Assembly (NCBI RefSeq): GCF_022376445.1
Contig: NW_025955048.1
Location: 1 to 64,000 of the forward strand
DNA length: 64,000 nucleotides
Reading direction: 5' to 3'
Source: Fomitopsis serialis
Taxonomy: Eukaryota; Basidiomycota; Agaricomycetes; Polyporales; Fomitopsidaceae
Shown here: one piece after another, positions 20,830 through 32,322 of the stretch
Position numbering within the stretch: the first letter of the stretch is position 1
Layout: each line of letters starts with the position of its first letter
Program-made: the position numbers and the translations under genes
The notes under the pieces: model-generated
Seen by the model: only the letters and a program-made list of their open reading frames with translations
What the model was told of the DNA's origin: nothing
Databases searched by the model: none

Positions 20830-23778
20830 ATGGAAAGTACGCTTCAACTCTCTGCTACTGAGATTCATACCTTGCACACTTTCTTCAAGAACTTCGAGAC
20901 GCTCTCTGAGCCTATTCAAAGCATAGCTAGTCGACTTGAACATGTCCTCAATAGCTCGCTGACGGCTGACCATTCGCACTGCGCGGAGCCTCTATTCTTG
21001 AGTAACGCATTGCAATCACAGGTCAATACCGGAGGTGCGGAACGATGTAAAGTGCATATTTGTCACACTGACGGTACTGTACAGACAACCTCGTCGAGTC
21101 CATCCCTGTGCCTAGTGACACGGAGTCAGAGGTATCACAGCCTCACAACAGTGACGCTCAAGGCGGTGAGTACCCCCTCCGTAAGCTCAGAAGGCATCTT
21201 ACCATTGCTTGTCTGCTTGTAGGGACAAAACCGTCGTCCAGGAGAGGAAAATCGACCAAAGGTCGTGTACCGAAGAAGACGTCTAGTTCATCAAGCGGAC
21301 GAAGAGCCGATGTTGCGTTCTGGAAGTGCAGAACTGGTGCCCAGGCCAGTGCGCTCAGAACGTTCGTGAACATCAACAAGCCAGTCATTCCAGTGTCTGC
21401 GTCTGTCAATCAATACGTGGTCAAACTCGTCACCGCACTAGATCAGTACGAGTCGGAAATAACCAGCGCTCTCACGTCTTTGAATCAGGAAAGGGAGCAC
21501 CCATCTAATTCAGCTTTCATTGACGATTCCATCACATCAATCGTTCAACGTTGCAACCTTGCAGGACAGCGTGAGGTAACCACGGGATTCCTCGTCATGG
21601 TCAACTACATGCAGCTGACCTGCAAGGTGAATGCGTAAGTACACATCTACAGTCAACTGGGGTTGCTCTGATGGTACCGTTGCAGGCTGAAGCGTGGAGG
21701 AAATCACAAGAGCTACAATGAGGTCTGGAGGCTATACATCAGGGACCATATGCCCAATCCGCCCAGCGAAAGAACGTTCCGCCGCTGGATTAACTGGGGA
21801 AGCAAATTTTCCACGGTTGCGTCTGGAGGTATGAACGTATATCCTGCAATGCAATGGCATAGCTAATGAACAGTCTCTGATAAGGCACGGTATATTTACT
21901 TGCTATCATTGCCTTCGCACGTTTGCATGAGGAACTAGGCAAAGCCCTGGAGGATTTTCCGTGTCATTTGGCAAACGTGCTTCGATGTCCTGACCCAGGT
22001 GAGTCGATATTTGTGCCGTCTACTCATTTTTCAAACCCCCCGTGCTCTGATAGACACAGCATGCGGCAAGCAAATCCTTACGAGAATCATCCCATCGATT
22101 GCTCAACTGCGTCAACGCGTCGCCCTTCGATACGACACGCTGTTTCCTCCAAGCACTCTCAAGGAGCTGGAGCTGACCACCGACTTCATTCTGTGCTCCG
22201 ACGTTGAACAATCAGATAAGGTATTTGGATCTCTAAGCCTAAAGTGAGTCCGCCTATTTAGCAGTGACGAAGAGCACATTGCCAATACTTTTCTAGCGCA
22301 TTCGCCGCCGTGGACAGGGATGCTGAGGCTTGGATGCCGTGTCTGATACCTACCAGTGGCCATGACGTCCTATGTCTGACGTCCGCCAGCCAAAAGCTGC
22401 TCTGCTCCCAAGGGGATGTGCACATGGACCCACCATCACCCTTGACGGTCATCGACTCCTGGGATGTAGAGAATATTGGTATCTTGGACGACCCCGAGCA
22501 GTCCGCATCCTCGTTCCACGTAGTAGCTCCTTCGATGCTGCTCAAGACCGGTTTCTCTTTACGGCATGAAGAGCATCAGGCGCACCCTGTCCCGACGGAC
22601 CCGAAGGATGCTTATGCATGGACGGAGAGGCAGCGGGAGGCTGCGGCCGAAGCAGAGCAGCCCGGGAGTGTTGAAGACCTGAATCAATGGGTGAATCTCA
22701 GACTTTTACGCCACGGCTCTTCACGCATTCCTGACCAGTTCATGACTCTTTTAAAGATGTCCGCATTATACCAGGATGGCCGACGCATGGATACTTCGTC
22801 GTACATCAGATTAGACCCTGGAATCTTGAGGTATGCCGTTCATTGCTTTGATTTGCTGGTAGTATTCTGACCAGATACCAGTCAACCTCTGCAGATCGTC
22901 GACTGTGATGGGGGCCTGATTACATGTCTGTTCCCGAACATGCCAGATCACCTTCGTAATACGTTGACGGCCAACGTAATGGCATGTTTGGAAGGGCATA
23001 ATATCAACCTGGAAGACATGTGCTCTGCGTCTGATGGCGACAAGTATACCTTCCCAGTTCTGCACTTCTCATGGTACAACAGGCATGGTATGCGAGTGAG
23101 TGCACCGGCATCTGAGACGTCAATGCTTGACATACTGACATGTTGGTATTAGGGCCATGAAGTGCCAGAAGAGGCGCATCCGTTGCTCGTAGGGAAAGCG
23201 GATAATACACGCATGAATTACAGTCAACTGCTTCCCTACCAGTCGAGCGATACAAGGAAATATCAAGATATCTACGACAACATGCAGACCGTGCTTGAGA
23301 GCGTGTTCGAGTTCATGGCAGAACAAGTGAGTATACATATTTTAGAACGCTCTGTTTAATGCGCCTAATAAATTTATCAACAAAGATCAAGGCCGTACTG
23401 CCCAACCACTATGCGAATCTTGAAATGGATGCGGAGGTCTTGCCTGGGAATGCATGCTCAATCGTGCATCCCTTCCTCTCCCTGGTCATCAACCTCAACG
23501 TCTCCACCCTTGCTCACAGGGATTCTCTGGACAAGTCGTTGTGTGTTGTGCTTGCCCTGGGTGAGCATGAAGGAGGAGAGCTGTGTCTGTACGAACCGGG
23601 CTTGGTTCTGCCCCTTCGCTGCGGTGATTTTGCGGCCTTTCCATCTTACCGTATAACTCATTTCAACCGCCACTTCACCGGACAGCGTGCGTCCATCGTT
23701 TTACATACTGATAAATATATAGAAGACTGGACAAGCGGCGGACGGAATGGCTTTGAGAAGAATCAGCATTTCGCTTAG
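20830..23778 (+). CDS. TET/JBP-type 2-oxoglutarate/Fe(II) oxygenase (10 exons, 819 aa)
   Basis: Exons are 20830-21034, 21085-21165, 21223-21634, 21686-21828, 21885-21998, 22054-22243, 22297-22830, 22882-23095, 23153-23326 and 23386-23778; every junction keeps frame (2460 nt). The last exon holds a double-stranded beta-helix dioxygenase core: iron ligands HRD (His733, Asp735), then VVLALGEHEGGELCL, GDFAAFPS, the distal ligand in RITHFN (His781) and the 2OG-binding Arg in GQRAS (Arg790). This arrangement fits the basidiomycete TET/JBP family, which oxidises 5-methylcytosine or thymine in DNA where it has been tested. All metal and cosubstrate residues are present, so it should be active. The first ~280 residues are a helical region preceded by a basic linker (KPSSRRGKSTKGR). 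Family members are often linked to KDZ transposons, but no KDZ transposase is visible here. Confidence 0.85.
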
Positions 23779-24121
23779 CTATGGCCGTTCTCGGCTTGTA
23801 CTGCGTACCGTACCGCGTACTTACGTCTGTCGTAATTCAATTGGTCCCACGTTCAGCGCTCTGGGGTGCGTCAGGAACATGAACGGTAGGTGAGCAGTAA
23901 CGGTAACTACTCCTCTGTCTCTAACCTCTCCCTCTGCCATGTCTCTTGAATCAACACTGAGATCGTGCTTGCCAGTTCTAGACTTCAAGTGATGAATATT
24001 TGAGGCTTCTGGCTCCGTCTCAGCGCGTATCCGAAACTCCGAGAAGCTCTCACGCTCGCAATTTTGCTCAAGCACCTCTGACGGTTTGTTCTCCTGCGCT
24101 GTCTTAGCCTCTCTTACATTC
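23779..24121. other. Spacer between oxygenase and DUF6532 gene
   Basis: 343 bp between same-strand genes, CT-rich towards the downstream ATG (TCTCTTACATTC just before 24122), consistent with a fungal promoter. No gene seen. Confidence 0.4.
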
Positions 24122-26861
24122 ATGTCTACTCGCCAGACGCGCTCTGCTGGGAGCAAGCCCAAGGCCCCCGGAGCCAAGGCACCGTCTAAGGCAACCCCGA
24201 AGTCAGCGCCCGCTGGCAAAGCAACAAGTCGCAAATCTAACGCCACTGCTGCAAAGGCCAGTTCCAGCAAACCCGATGCACCAGAATCCAAGGCTGGTAC
24301 AGCGAGCTATGCAAGTGCTCTCAAAGACGCGAAGGAGTTCCTGCGGAAGCAAATGCCCAACGCATCCGAGAAGGACATCCAGCTGAGGGCGCGGAGGTAC
24401 GTCTCTGAGATGAGGAAGGACACCGTGTCCGATGGGGAACGCCGGGACGGTGAGTACCGCATACGTCCAGAAATCCGTATACTAAATGTAGGCTACAGAC
24501 ATCCAGAACAAATCTAGCCAGATGATGCGGAAGGACAAGCAGGCTATGGACGGCGAGATGAGTGGGGATGAAGATGAACAGGATGAACTATTGGACAGTG
24601 ACGGCGGGGTCGATGCAACAAAGGGGAAGAGTACGCAGGATGGTGAGTGAGTTTCATCTTTGTCGCTGATGACTCACAGGGTGCCGGCAGTTCCAGCTCG
24701 CAAGAGGAAGGCGAACGTGCTCTTTGACCAAGAGGAGGATGATGCAGAGGTGCAGCAGCGCGCACCCGACAAGAAGAAGCCGAAGAAGCAGGGCCCGGGC
24801 AAATCTGCAACACCAGAGGAAGAGACGGACTTGGTTGAACGCCTCCGTGAGTGCATCGTCAAACATGGCTTACAGGTATGACGATCCATTGTGAATAGGA
24901 CGAAGGGCCGGCAAAGCGAAGTCACAGGTGACTCAAGATGCCGAGGAGGAGAACAGTGCAGGGGAGGAGGAGACGGAGGACAGAGGCTCTCAGGACGACG
25001 GCAAGTACTGACAGTATCAATTATTATTAATTCACTGACAGTGCAGCTACAAGCCGAAGAAGAAGATGACGACCCTACTCCTCGTAACAGGAAGGCTTCC
25101 GCGCCAAAGACGCAGGCTACTCAGGTCAAGGGGAAGACCACGAAGAAGCAACTTCCTTACGACTTCTCCGACTCTGAAGATGACGACTCTTACAACCCAC
25201 CCGCGAGTGATGGGGATGATAAGGACAGTGCCAGCATGCTGATAGAGGGAGAAGACCCCGACGACTTGGGCGAGGTAAGCTGGCTGCACATATTGATAAC
25301 GCCACTGATCCTTGTTGTTCAGCTCGTGGCGAAGACTGAGGAAGAGTTGAAGCCGATGCCGAAGCCCAAACGCCGTGCAAAAGGGTCGGTTGCGAAAGCG
25401 GAGGGAGCCAAGGGCAAGAGCACCACCAAGCCCACCTCCCAGACCGAGGATCACGACGTTCTACTGGAAGAATGGCCCGACGACAAGCCTCTCCCAGATG
25501 ACAGCCTGACGCGTGAACCCTTGAAGGGTTTGATGAACCGCGCCCAGCAGGAATTCAGGGTCCGGCTCGCCGTGTCGAACGCTTGGCCTCGCGTGAGGAA
25601 AACGGTCTTTCAAAAGGACGTGATCCCGCAGGATGTCATCCTCACCCTCATCAAGGACCCCTTGTACCAGAGGGAGAAGTTCCAGACGCTCTTCAAGCGG
25701 CTTTGGCGTGATGACTCCTGGCGAACAAAGATGACCCACAAGGTATGTCACTCACCTTCTGTTGACGTGGCTGACATCAGGACTTGGGAGCTCTAGGTCT
25801 ACAAGGTCGCGTCGCAGATGAGACAGGAGCTGAAGCAGAAGGCGAAGCGGGTGGTGGAGAGAGAGTGGCTACCAGTGCTGCTCAGGGTGTCAGACAAGGG
25901 CCCAAATGGGCGGAAGCTCACTGCGGCCGCCTACAATGAGAAGGTCCAGAAGGCTCGGGATGCACGCGTCAACTTTCTCAAGGAGAACGACGTGTTTCAT
26001 CACGGCCAAATCGAGTTGCCTGACCCTGAGGAGGACAACGCGGTACGTGTGCTGTAAATATAAAGTATGTTACTGATTTGTGTTAGGAGTTGCCTGAGGT
26101 CGATCTTGCGTTGCCGTTCCACAGCGACGTGCTGGCGGAGGTCATAGCGCGTCAATGGTGGCTAGGCCACCATCCGGAGGCTACTCGGCCTCAGAACAAA
26201 GCACGCTTCGACCTCAGCAAGCCCCTTCCCAGCAACATGATCGCTCTCGCTTGCTGCGCGGTGAGTGCAGTTTTTATTTCCACCGTTCCGGGCTGAGCTT
26301 GAGTCCGGCTGTTTAGCTGCTCGTTTGCCTGGATGAGGGGCAGAAGCCGAACGAGACCGTCAACTTCAACGAGAAGTCGTACGCCGTGCAGTAAGCCCTT
26401 TTATTGAACTCCTCACTATCTGGTGGGCTGGCTAAGAACATGACTGCAGCCACGATCGCTTCCAAGCCCGCATCGATAGGTGGAGGAAGCTCGTCCGGGA
26501 CGGAGAAGCAGAGCTGGAGCAAAACCCTGACTCCGACAAATCTCAACGCTTGGCAGGGTTGCGGAACATGCTGCAGTCCATGGACGACACCCTCGCTTAC
26601 AACATACGGTGAGTATCTTGGATTGTATTTGACATGTAACTAAAGAAGACAATCTGCTGCAACAGGAAGATTGCGCAGTTGGGAGAGGCAGAGCCTGATG
26701 GCGAGGAGGGAAGCGAGGACGTGGAGATGGACGATGGCGACATGATGCTCAACGACCTCTGGTTGAAGAAGGGGTCGTCCTCCAAGGCGAAGGATTCTGC
26801 AGCGTCGTCTGGCAGAAAGGCTTTGTCCGGAACATCTGGTGAGCCTAGCGAGGTGTCTTGA
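24122..26861 (+). CDS. DUF6532-like protein with long charged N-terminus
   Basis: The start is the ATG at 24122 (MSTRQTRSAGSK); the stop is at 26859-26861. About eleven exons join in frame. The N-terminal ~330 residues are Lys/Ala-rich and then alternate acidic (EEEDDD, DSEDDDSYN) and basic (KPKRRAKG) tracts, as in nuclear chromatin-associated proteins. From about 25500 follows the globular part: an AQQEFRVRLAVSNAWPRVRK region, ILTLIKDPLY, LFKRLWRDDSW, a basic helix, then LPFHSDVLAEVIARQWW and SNMIALACCALLVCL. This is the order of the basidiomycete DUF6532 domain, whose role is unknown. The intron at 25001-25041 has a GC donor (GGCAAGT) and is only 41 nt; all others are GT-AG. It is last in the four-gene run and intact. 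Confidence 0.75.
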
Positions 26862-28139
26862 ACGTCGGTATGTTGTTTTCGTGGCGGTGGGGTGTCAACT
26901 AGATTGAGTTCAATTATTGTGTGCTAATGAGTCCACAGAATCTCAAATACTCATATGCGTGGAAGAAGTCACAACAGTCGGCGTGTAAGATAACCTGCAG
27001 GGTGTCTGCATCTATACCAAGGTCCTCCCTCACTGTCGTCACCCGTAGCGTTGTTGTATCCTTTGCAGTCATGTAGTATGATTTGTTGTACAGTGTAAAC
27101 GGTGGTATTATGGATTTTCTGCTGGGAAACCTGTGCGCTAGAGACCGATTGCGAAGTTGTCAGAGAGACTAATGAGTCATTGATGAAGGACTGAAAAAGG
27201 AAATGAAAATAGAAAGGGCCTACTCCACGAGCTATGCAAACTTGCTCATAAGTCGATTCAACACATCCATTAGACTATACAACTAAAATAAAAACAGGAT
27301 ACATAAAAGGCCAGCTCAGATTACAAAGAGCTTTATAGTAATAGAACTGAACGGTGAGTGCTCAAAAAGTAATTACTGAACTCCTCATAAAGTACACTCA
27401 AGGCTTTGACCATTCTCCAAATTAGGCGACTTGTGTTGAAGAGTGTTTGGTTCAGTCTTCAAGCCAAACCTCCTTTCAACCACTCTTCAAGGGCTTCACG
27501 AGACTTTATTGCTTCTTTCTGAGAATGTCAGTTTTTCCTGATGTGGTGCGTCGACCAACACAAACAGTGTGTCAGCAGAGATGAAGGGGTCCGCGTCAGC
27601 AGGTACGAACGGCAGTGCGTCGGCCAGCACAAATGGCACGTCCACAGGTACGAATGAAGGCACATCAACGAGTGGAAAGCACACCCTAACCGGCATGATT
27701 CGCCGCGTGAATGAGCCATTGACCGGCTGTCAACAAGGGTCACCACCGCGTAGCAAGCTCTGCTATGCCTACCTTCGCGCTATCAGCGGGCGACACACAG
27801 GAGGCTGCGGGTGATGGGTGGGACGACAAATCGCAGCATCCATACGATCACAGCATTCAGAGCCTGAGCATTTGTCGGGGCCTCGAACATACCAGGTCAT
27901 TTCATTGCTTCATCCTTCGTGCCAATTAGATTACAATTGAAGTAGTAAGTAAAGGAACGAATGTACAATATATGTCGTGGAGAGCAACATACACGCTGGG
28001 TATCGTACCTAGCCCAGAACGTGTAGATCAAGCAGATCGCAAATCACGATTGCAATCGCCCAATGCCCGCAATGGCACCCAAACCGGAAGAGTGCGCGAC
28101 AGGACCTATTTAGGGTAGCCGCCGCCGCCAGGCCGCAGT
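26862..28139. other. AT-rich spacer, no gene supported
   Basis: 27170-27480 is A-rich and noncoding. A short frame at 27569-27814 is explained by the repeat at 27569-27680. Confidence 0.4.
27569..27680 (+). repeat. Degenerate short tandem repeat (Ser/Gly/Thr/Asn codons)
   Basis: Four or five imperfect units of 21-27 nt of the form GCGTCAGCAGGTACGAACGG. They read as SAGTNGSA-like steps on the plus strand. Confidence 0.6.
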
Positions 28140-28300
28140 GACACTGACCCGGGCTGTCCCTAAAGGGCAGCTGCCCTTTCGGGTAGTGAGCGGAGCGCCA
28201 GCTGCACCTTCATATATGAAGGCGCAGTAGTCACTGCACTGTAACTACTGGGATCTATGTATGATCCCTTTACACTAACTAGAGGGATTCATACATGAGC
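28140..28300. repeat. Cluster of four palindromes
   Basis: A perfect 18-bp palindrome AAAGGGCAGCTGCCCTTT lies at 28162-28179. A near-perfect 26-bp one, with one mismatch pair, is centred on CTTCATATATGAAG at 28208-28221. GTAGT...ACTAC arms lie at about 28227-28248. ATGTATGATCCCT pairs with AGGGATTCATACAT at about 28257-28295. Together they would fold into consecutive hairpins, like the end of a foldback element or MITE. Confidence 0.65.
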
Positions 28301-29260
28301 ATGCCAGCATCTGGTGAACTTACAGTGGTAGAATCACCTCCCCATGTTCGAAGGCGCAGCCGATATGAACTTCGCCAACGACTAGTTCAGTTACTCAGAC
28401 AGCTATTTACGAGCATCCACTGTAAGGAAGCCCGAAGCCCTGGGCGAGTATCCTGTCGGCGTATACAGTAAGTAACTGGCGTTCAGTGATAGTTGTCACA
28501 TCAGCAGCCTCAGGTTATTCACATCAGCATCGTTCACCAATGGTTGATCACTCAAAAACGAGAATTGCTAGAACAATGGACTTGACAGGCTACCGTTGGC
28601 AGGCATAGGAGGCGTGAGCGCTTTGAAGGGGCGGTGGTGTGTTCTCACTGGCAAACCACGACGATATGCTCATATTGCTGAAATGTGAATGACAGGGGAC
28701 TTCAAGTTGCAGGGAAGCTCGTCCGCATCATCAACGTTCAACCTGCACGGCCTCGGCGCTCAGCTTATTATTGCCCGAGTGAGACCTATAACACTGTGCC
28801 CACTGACGGAGTCTTGACTCCCGTCGGAATCGGTCACACTGTGTCGGTACTCCTCGATATGCGACTACTCCGTACGGAAGCGAATGTGGCTTGGCTTGAC
28901 TGCCTAATGTTCGGGTCAACTAGGGTCAACCGTGGTCTAGGCTGGCCACCCCCTTCACTGCATCGTCACAATGGCATTCACACAGAAGACTAGGACTGCA
29001 TTACTCGGGGAGTATGTTCCACCAAGTCGTGCATGGGTCCTCATTTCTCACCGAGAATTGTGGACACGACGTTTAGCGGATGCTCAGACACCTATGCCCC
29101 CCCACCATGCGTGAGCGGGAAGTATATAACATATGCTTTTGGCGAACTTGCAGGGGATCACCCACGCATGGATGCACCTATTATAACACATACTCTGATA
29201 CTCTGACGGTGAGTACCTTCTTTTGCAGTAAACAGCTTAGCTCAAGCTGCTATATGGTAG
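28301..29260. other. No gene supported
   Basis: Short frames only (for example 28685-28993). A GT-AG interval just before 29261 could be a 5' UTR intron of the F-box-like gene. Confidence 0.3.
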
Positions 29261-30325
29261 ATGCAAAGAGCCGGCGTTGCTTTCATACCGGAGTTAACCT
29301 CCTTGATCATCGGTTACCTGTGGGACGATCCTCCGTTGTTACTCAAGTGCGCCTTGACTTGTAGGGCGTGGTCCGTCGTGATTCTGCCACATCTCAAAAG
29401 GGACACTGTGCTGACGGTACGCAGCCTGCCCGAGCTGCAGCGTGCATCACACTTTCTATCTGCCAAAAGGTCGAGGGCTTTCTATGCACTTGTAGAGAAG
29501 CTCGTCATCCGTGACGACAAAAGAAAGTCTTTCGCACATGTTGTTCCAATCTACCTCCCAGGGTCATTCTTGCCACGTCTCTCCACTGTCGAGATGTGCG
29601 ATGTCGAATGGACACCTCGCATGGTCCATCATAAATTCTACACACGCCTATCGTCATTCGTCTCTGTCACGACTGTCCTTGTTTCTGACTCTCGGTTTCC
29701 TTGCTTTGCGGATCTACTTCGCGTCGTACATGCGCTGCCCAAGCTGAGCGCTGTCACTACTGTGGATGCACGTCGGGCACCGCTGGAGGCCTATGACTGG
29801 ACCAAGGACGGTCCGGGCCTAACCATCTCGAGAGGTGTTATCGTGGCACAAGAGTGTTCGCTCGAGACCACATTCGCAGCCCCCAATGTGGAAGTGGACT
29901 GCAGTGCATTACCGTCAAATTTCGTACTTGGTAAGCGACACTATGCATGTCTTGGTCGTCTCATACTGATCGTGACTCCCGAGGCAACCCTCACCATCAC
30001 TCTTCTGACACCGTGTACGACCGGACATGTCAGCATCCCTGCAGGCCAGCCATGTTCCCTACACGCGGAACATGACCATCGGGGGGCGACGTGCAAGTTG
30101 TACGATTCGATCGGTTTCGAGAAGACTAGGAAAGGCGGCGACCATATGAAGACTTCGTCAACTCATTCGGACTCAGACCTCCCTTTGAAGAGTTTGATGC
30201 AACACTTGCGGAAAGAGACGACGTGGTCATCCATCGAATATGGGGCCTGGCGCATTCGCCCACTACTGCGGACATGCGCTTACAAGGCCCTCGATGCATG
30301 GATACATCGTTTCAAAAACCTTTGA
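29261..30325 (+). CDS. F-box-like protein, C-terminus shifted out of frame
   Basis: The 354-codon frame starts with MQRAGVAFIPEL. The first ~40 residues resemble an F-box: IPELTSLIIGYLWDDPPLLL, CALTCRAWSVVVLPHL-like. The following region resembles the LRR-like body of agaricomycete F-box proteins (TVLTVRSLPELQRASHF, FYALVEKLVIRDD). Such proteins recruit substrates to SCF ubiquitin ligases. From about 30100 the frame loses this character. A different frame at about 30160-30250 instead reads EDFVNSFGLRPPFEEF and AERDDVVIHRIW, which looks like the usual C-terminus. A frameshift near 30100-30150 is therefore likely, leaving a protein with a scrambled tail or a young pseudogene. Confidence 0.6.
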   Translation: MQRAGVAFIPELTSLIIGYLWDDPPLLLKCALTCRAWSVVILPHLKRDTVLTVRSLPELQRASHFLSAKRSRAFYALVEKLVIRDDKRKSFAHVVPIYLPGSFLPRLSTVEMCDVEWTPRMVHHKFYTRLSSFVSVTTVLVSDSRFPCFADLLRVVHALPKLSAVTTVDARRAPLEAYDWTKDGPGLTISRGVIVAQECSLETTFAAPNVEVDCSALPSNFVLGKRHYACLGRLILIVTPEATLTITLLTPCTTGHVSIPAGQPCSLHAEHDHRGATCKLYDSIGFEKTRKGGDHMKTSSTHSDSDLPLKSLMQHLRKETTWSSIEYGAWRIRPLLRTCAYKALDAWIHRFKNL

Positions 30326-31592
30326 GCGCCGCGCAACTGGTACGGGCATGCTCGACCTCTCCGAGTCATAGCAGTTCTTCGGAGACAGGTGCCGCTTGAG
30401 AAGGACATCCAGCCGCTCCTCCAGACCCACTCGATGATGACACGACCCACCTTCGGTCACGAAGCACGGGTCACGCAACACGGCAATGAAGGTTGATCAT
30501 GACGACGATACTCGCTGACGACTTCCTTCCCTCGTTGCAACCATGCTGCCGAACCGCAGCTCCTTCATCTACTTTGCGACAGCCGCGGGCATGCGCTGTA
30601 ACTCGGGGAATCGCCAGAATCTCAAAATATTCATAGTGCGTGCCACTGGGTGCCAGGTATCATATTTTTATGGTGGGCGTACCCACGATGCCACTGTGTG
30701 GCTCGGGCGGCATGCCATGCCATCTTCGATCATGATGAATACAGTACTCCATGAACTTTACTTGGGCTCTGTGTCTTCTTCTGTGTCCCGCGGTGGCTGA
30801 GATGAGTTCGACACGTTCTATTCCATTGACACACATGTGTTCGGCGCGATATGATCTTGCATACCATTGGCCTGACCTCGAGCGTTCCAGTGGCCCGTGG
30901 GCATGTTGATTTCACATCCAAATTCAAGGACATGGCAAGTCCATTTGATCGGATCTTGTTGCTGCTGAGTCTACATGATTGTCTTTGCTTGGACTGTCGT
31001 TTGTTTCCTTTTGGAAGGCAACATCAGCTTGTCTTGCTGTCTGCTATGTATGCTTGCGGCACCCACAGGCACCCACATCGATGGATCTAGGTGATCCTAG
31101 CCCGGTCCCGGTTGAACTACCACGGCGCAAAGTCGTCCAGCGCTGCTATAAGGTTCCGCCTTTGCGGAAGTGAACCACATACGGAGACACTCCGAGTGCC
31201 TGTAGAAACAGTAATGGCAATAGACGCCTGCAAATAGACGCCTGCAAATGGGCGCCCACAAGTTCAGGCTATCCGACTCATTATTGCGGCACAGTCGATG
31301 TTTTGACTGCATCTTGCGCTTGTGTTGAACTTCAGCATCGGGGCAATACTTTCCATGTCCCAAATATCTCACGACTGATGAGTTGACCATCACGCGCCGG
31401 CGTTGTTATTCGGAAGCCAAAGTTTTACACTGGTGTGACGGTGGCACAGTACCCATGCGCGTGACATAACGCGCCGGTATGTAACGCGACGGCGACGCGA
31501 CCTGCCTCCTTCTCTACTTTCATTTCGTTTGTTGCGTGTCCGCACCGCACTTTACGCCCTACAACAGTGCTGAACGCATTCTAACTGCCGCC
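30326..31592. other. No gene supported; 3' part is the promoter of the next gene
   Basis: Only short frames on either strand. The 31490-31590 stretch is CT-rich leading into the ATG at 31593. Confidence 0.3.
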
Positions 31593-32322
31593 ATGCCCCC
31601 GAAGCGCAAATCTACCGACGGAGTCGCCTCTACCTCCAAGAAGGCGCGTAGCGCAGTCGACCACGCGCCCGCCGCGGCTCTGGCGTCTGGAGTTCTGGCA
31701 GCCCCAGATACGTATCCTATATCGGAAGACGATGTGGATGTACGAGCGCTGCTAGTACAGCTTGCTCAGTATGCAAAATACTTGGAGGGTCAGGTGGAAG
31801 CGGGCGCAAGTGCGAGCGGTGGTGCCCCGGCTGTCGCAGGCGCGAGGCAGAAGACACAGGAGGAGCTGGAGGAGGCCGCAGAGAAGATCAGGAAAGCAGC
31901 GCAGAGTGGTATTAAGAAGCAGATGACGGTGACTTGTTCGAAATTCTGTCCTCAGCGGGCTTCTCATGTATATGGTTCGCCCGCACAGTGGAAGCCGTCC
32001 TGCAAATCCAATTCCGCAAAGTGGACGTACGACGGGATTTGTCCTGACCCTGCGGTGTTTGGAGTGCTCATGGGTCTAGACGGCCCACCGAAGTTCAAGC
32101 AGAAGAAGTTCGCCAAGGACGAATTCCAGGACCTCATCGGGCAGTGTGAGGGTCATGCCAGGTCAGTAGTGTCATGTTCCACCTTCATCCTAGGCAGTGC
32201 TGAGCTGGAACGTGTGTTGCGCATGCAGGTACAATGATCTCTATATCTCGGGCGAGCATGTTAACGTCCGCTGGTCCGACACCGGCGAATTCAAATTTAG
32301 CGGGACGTACGGAATCTCCTAG
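31593..32322 (+). CDS. Conserved small basidiomycete protein (3 exons, 200 aa)
   Basis: Exons are 31593-31928, 31989-32161 and 32229-32322; introns are 60 and 67 nt. The start is the ATG at 31593 (MPPKRKSTDGVASTSKKAR), giving a Lys-rich nuclear-localisation-like N-terminus. A helical stretch follows, rich in Ala/Glu/Lys (TQEELEEAAEKIRKAA), then a globular C-terminus with WKPSCK, AKWTYDGICPDP, a KFKQKKFAKDEF segment and NVRWSDTGEFKFSGTYG. All exons join in frame without a defect. I recognise the overall plan as a common uncharacterised basidiomycete protein, but I know of no function. Exon 3 starts in phase 2 after an acceptor GCATGCAG; ignoring that intron leaves a false extension to 32237. 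Confidence 0.75.

Noticed and set aside
20830..23778. KDZ transposon carrying the TET/JBP gene
   Set aside because: The association is known for the family, but no KDZ transposase or element ends are visible in the window.
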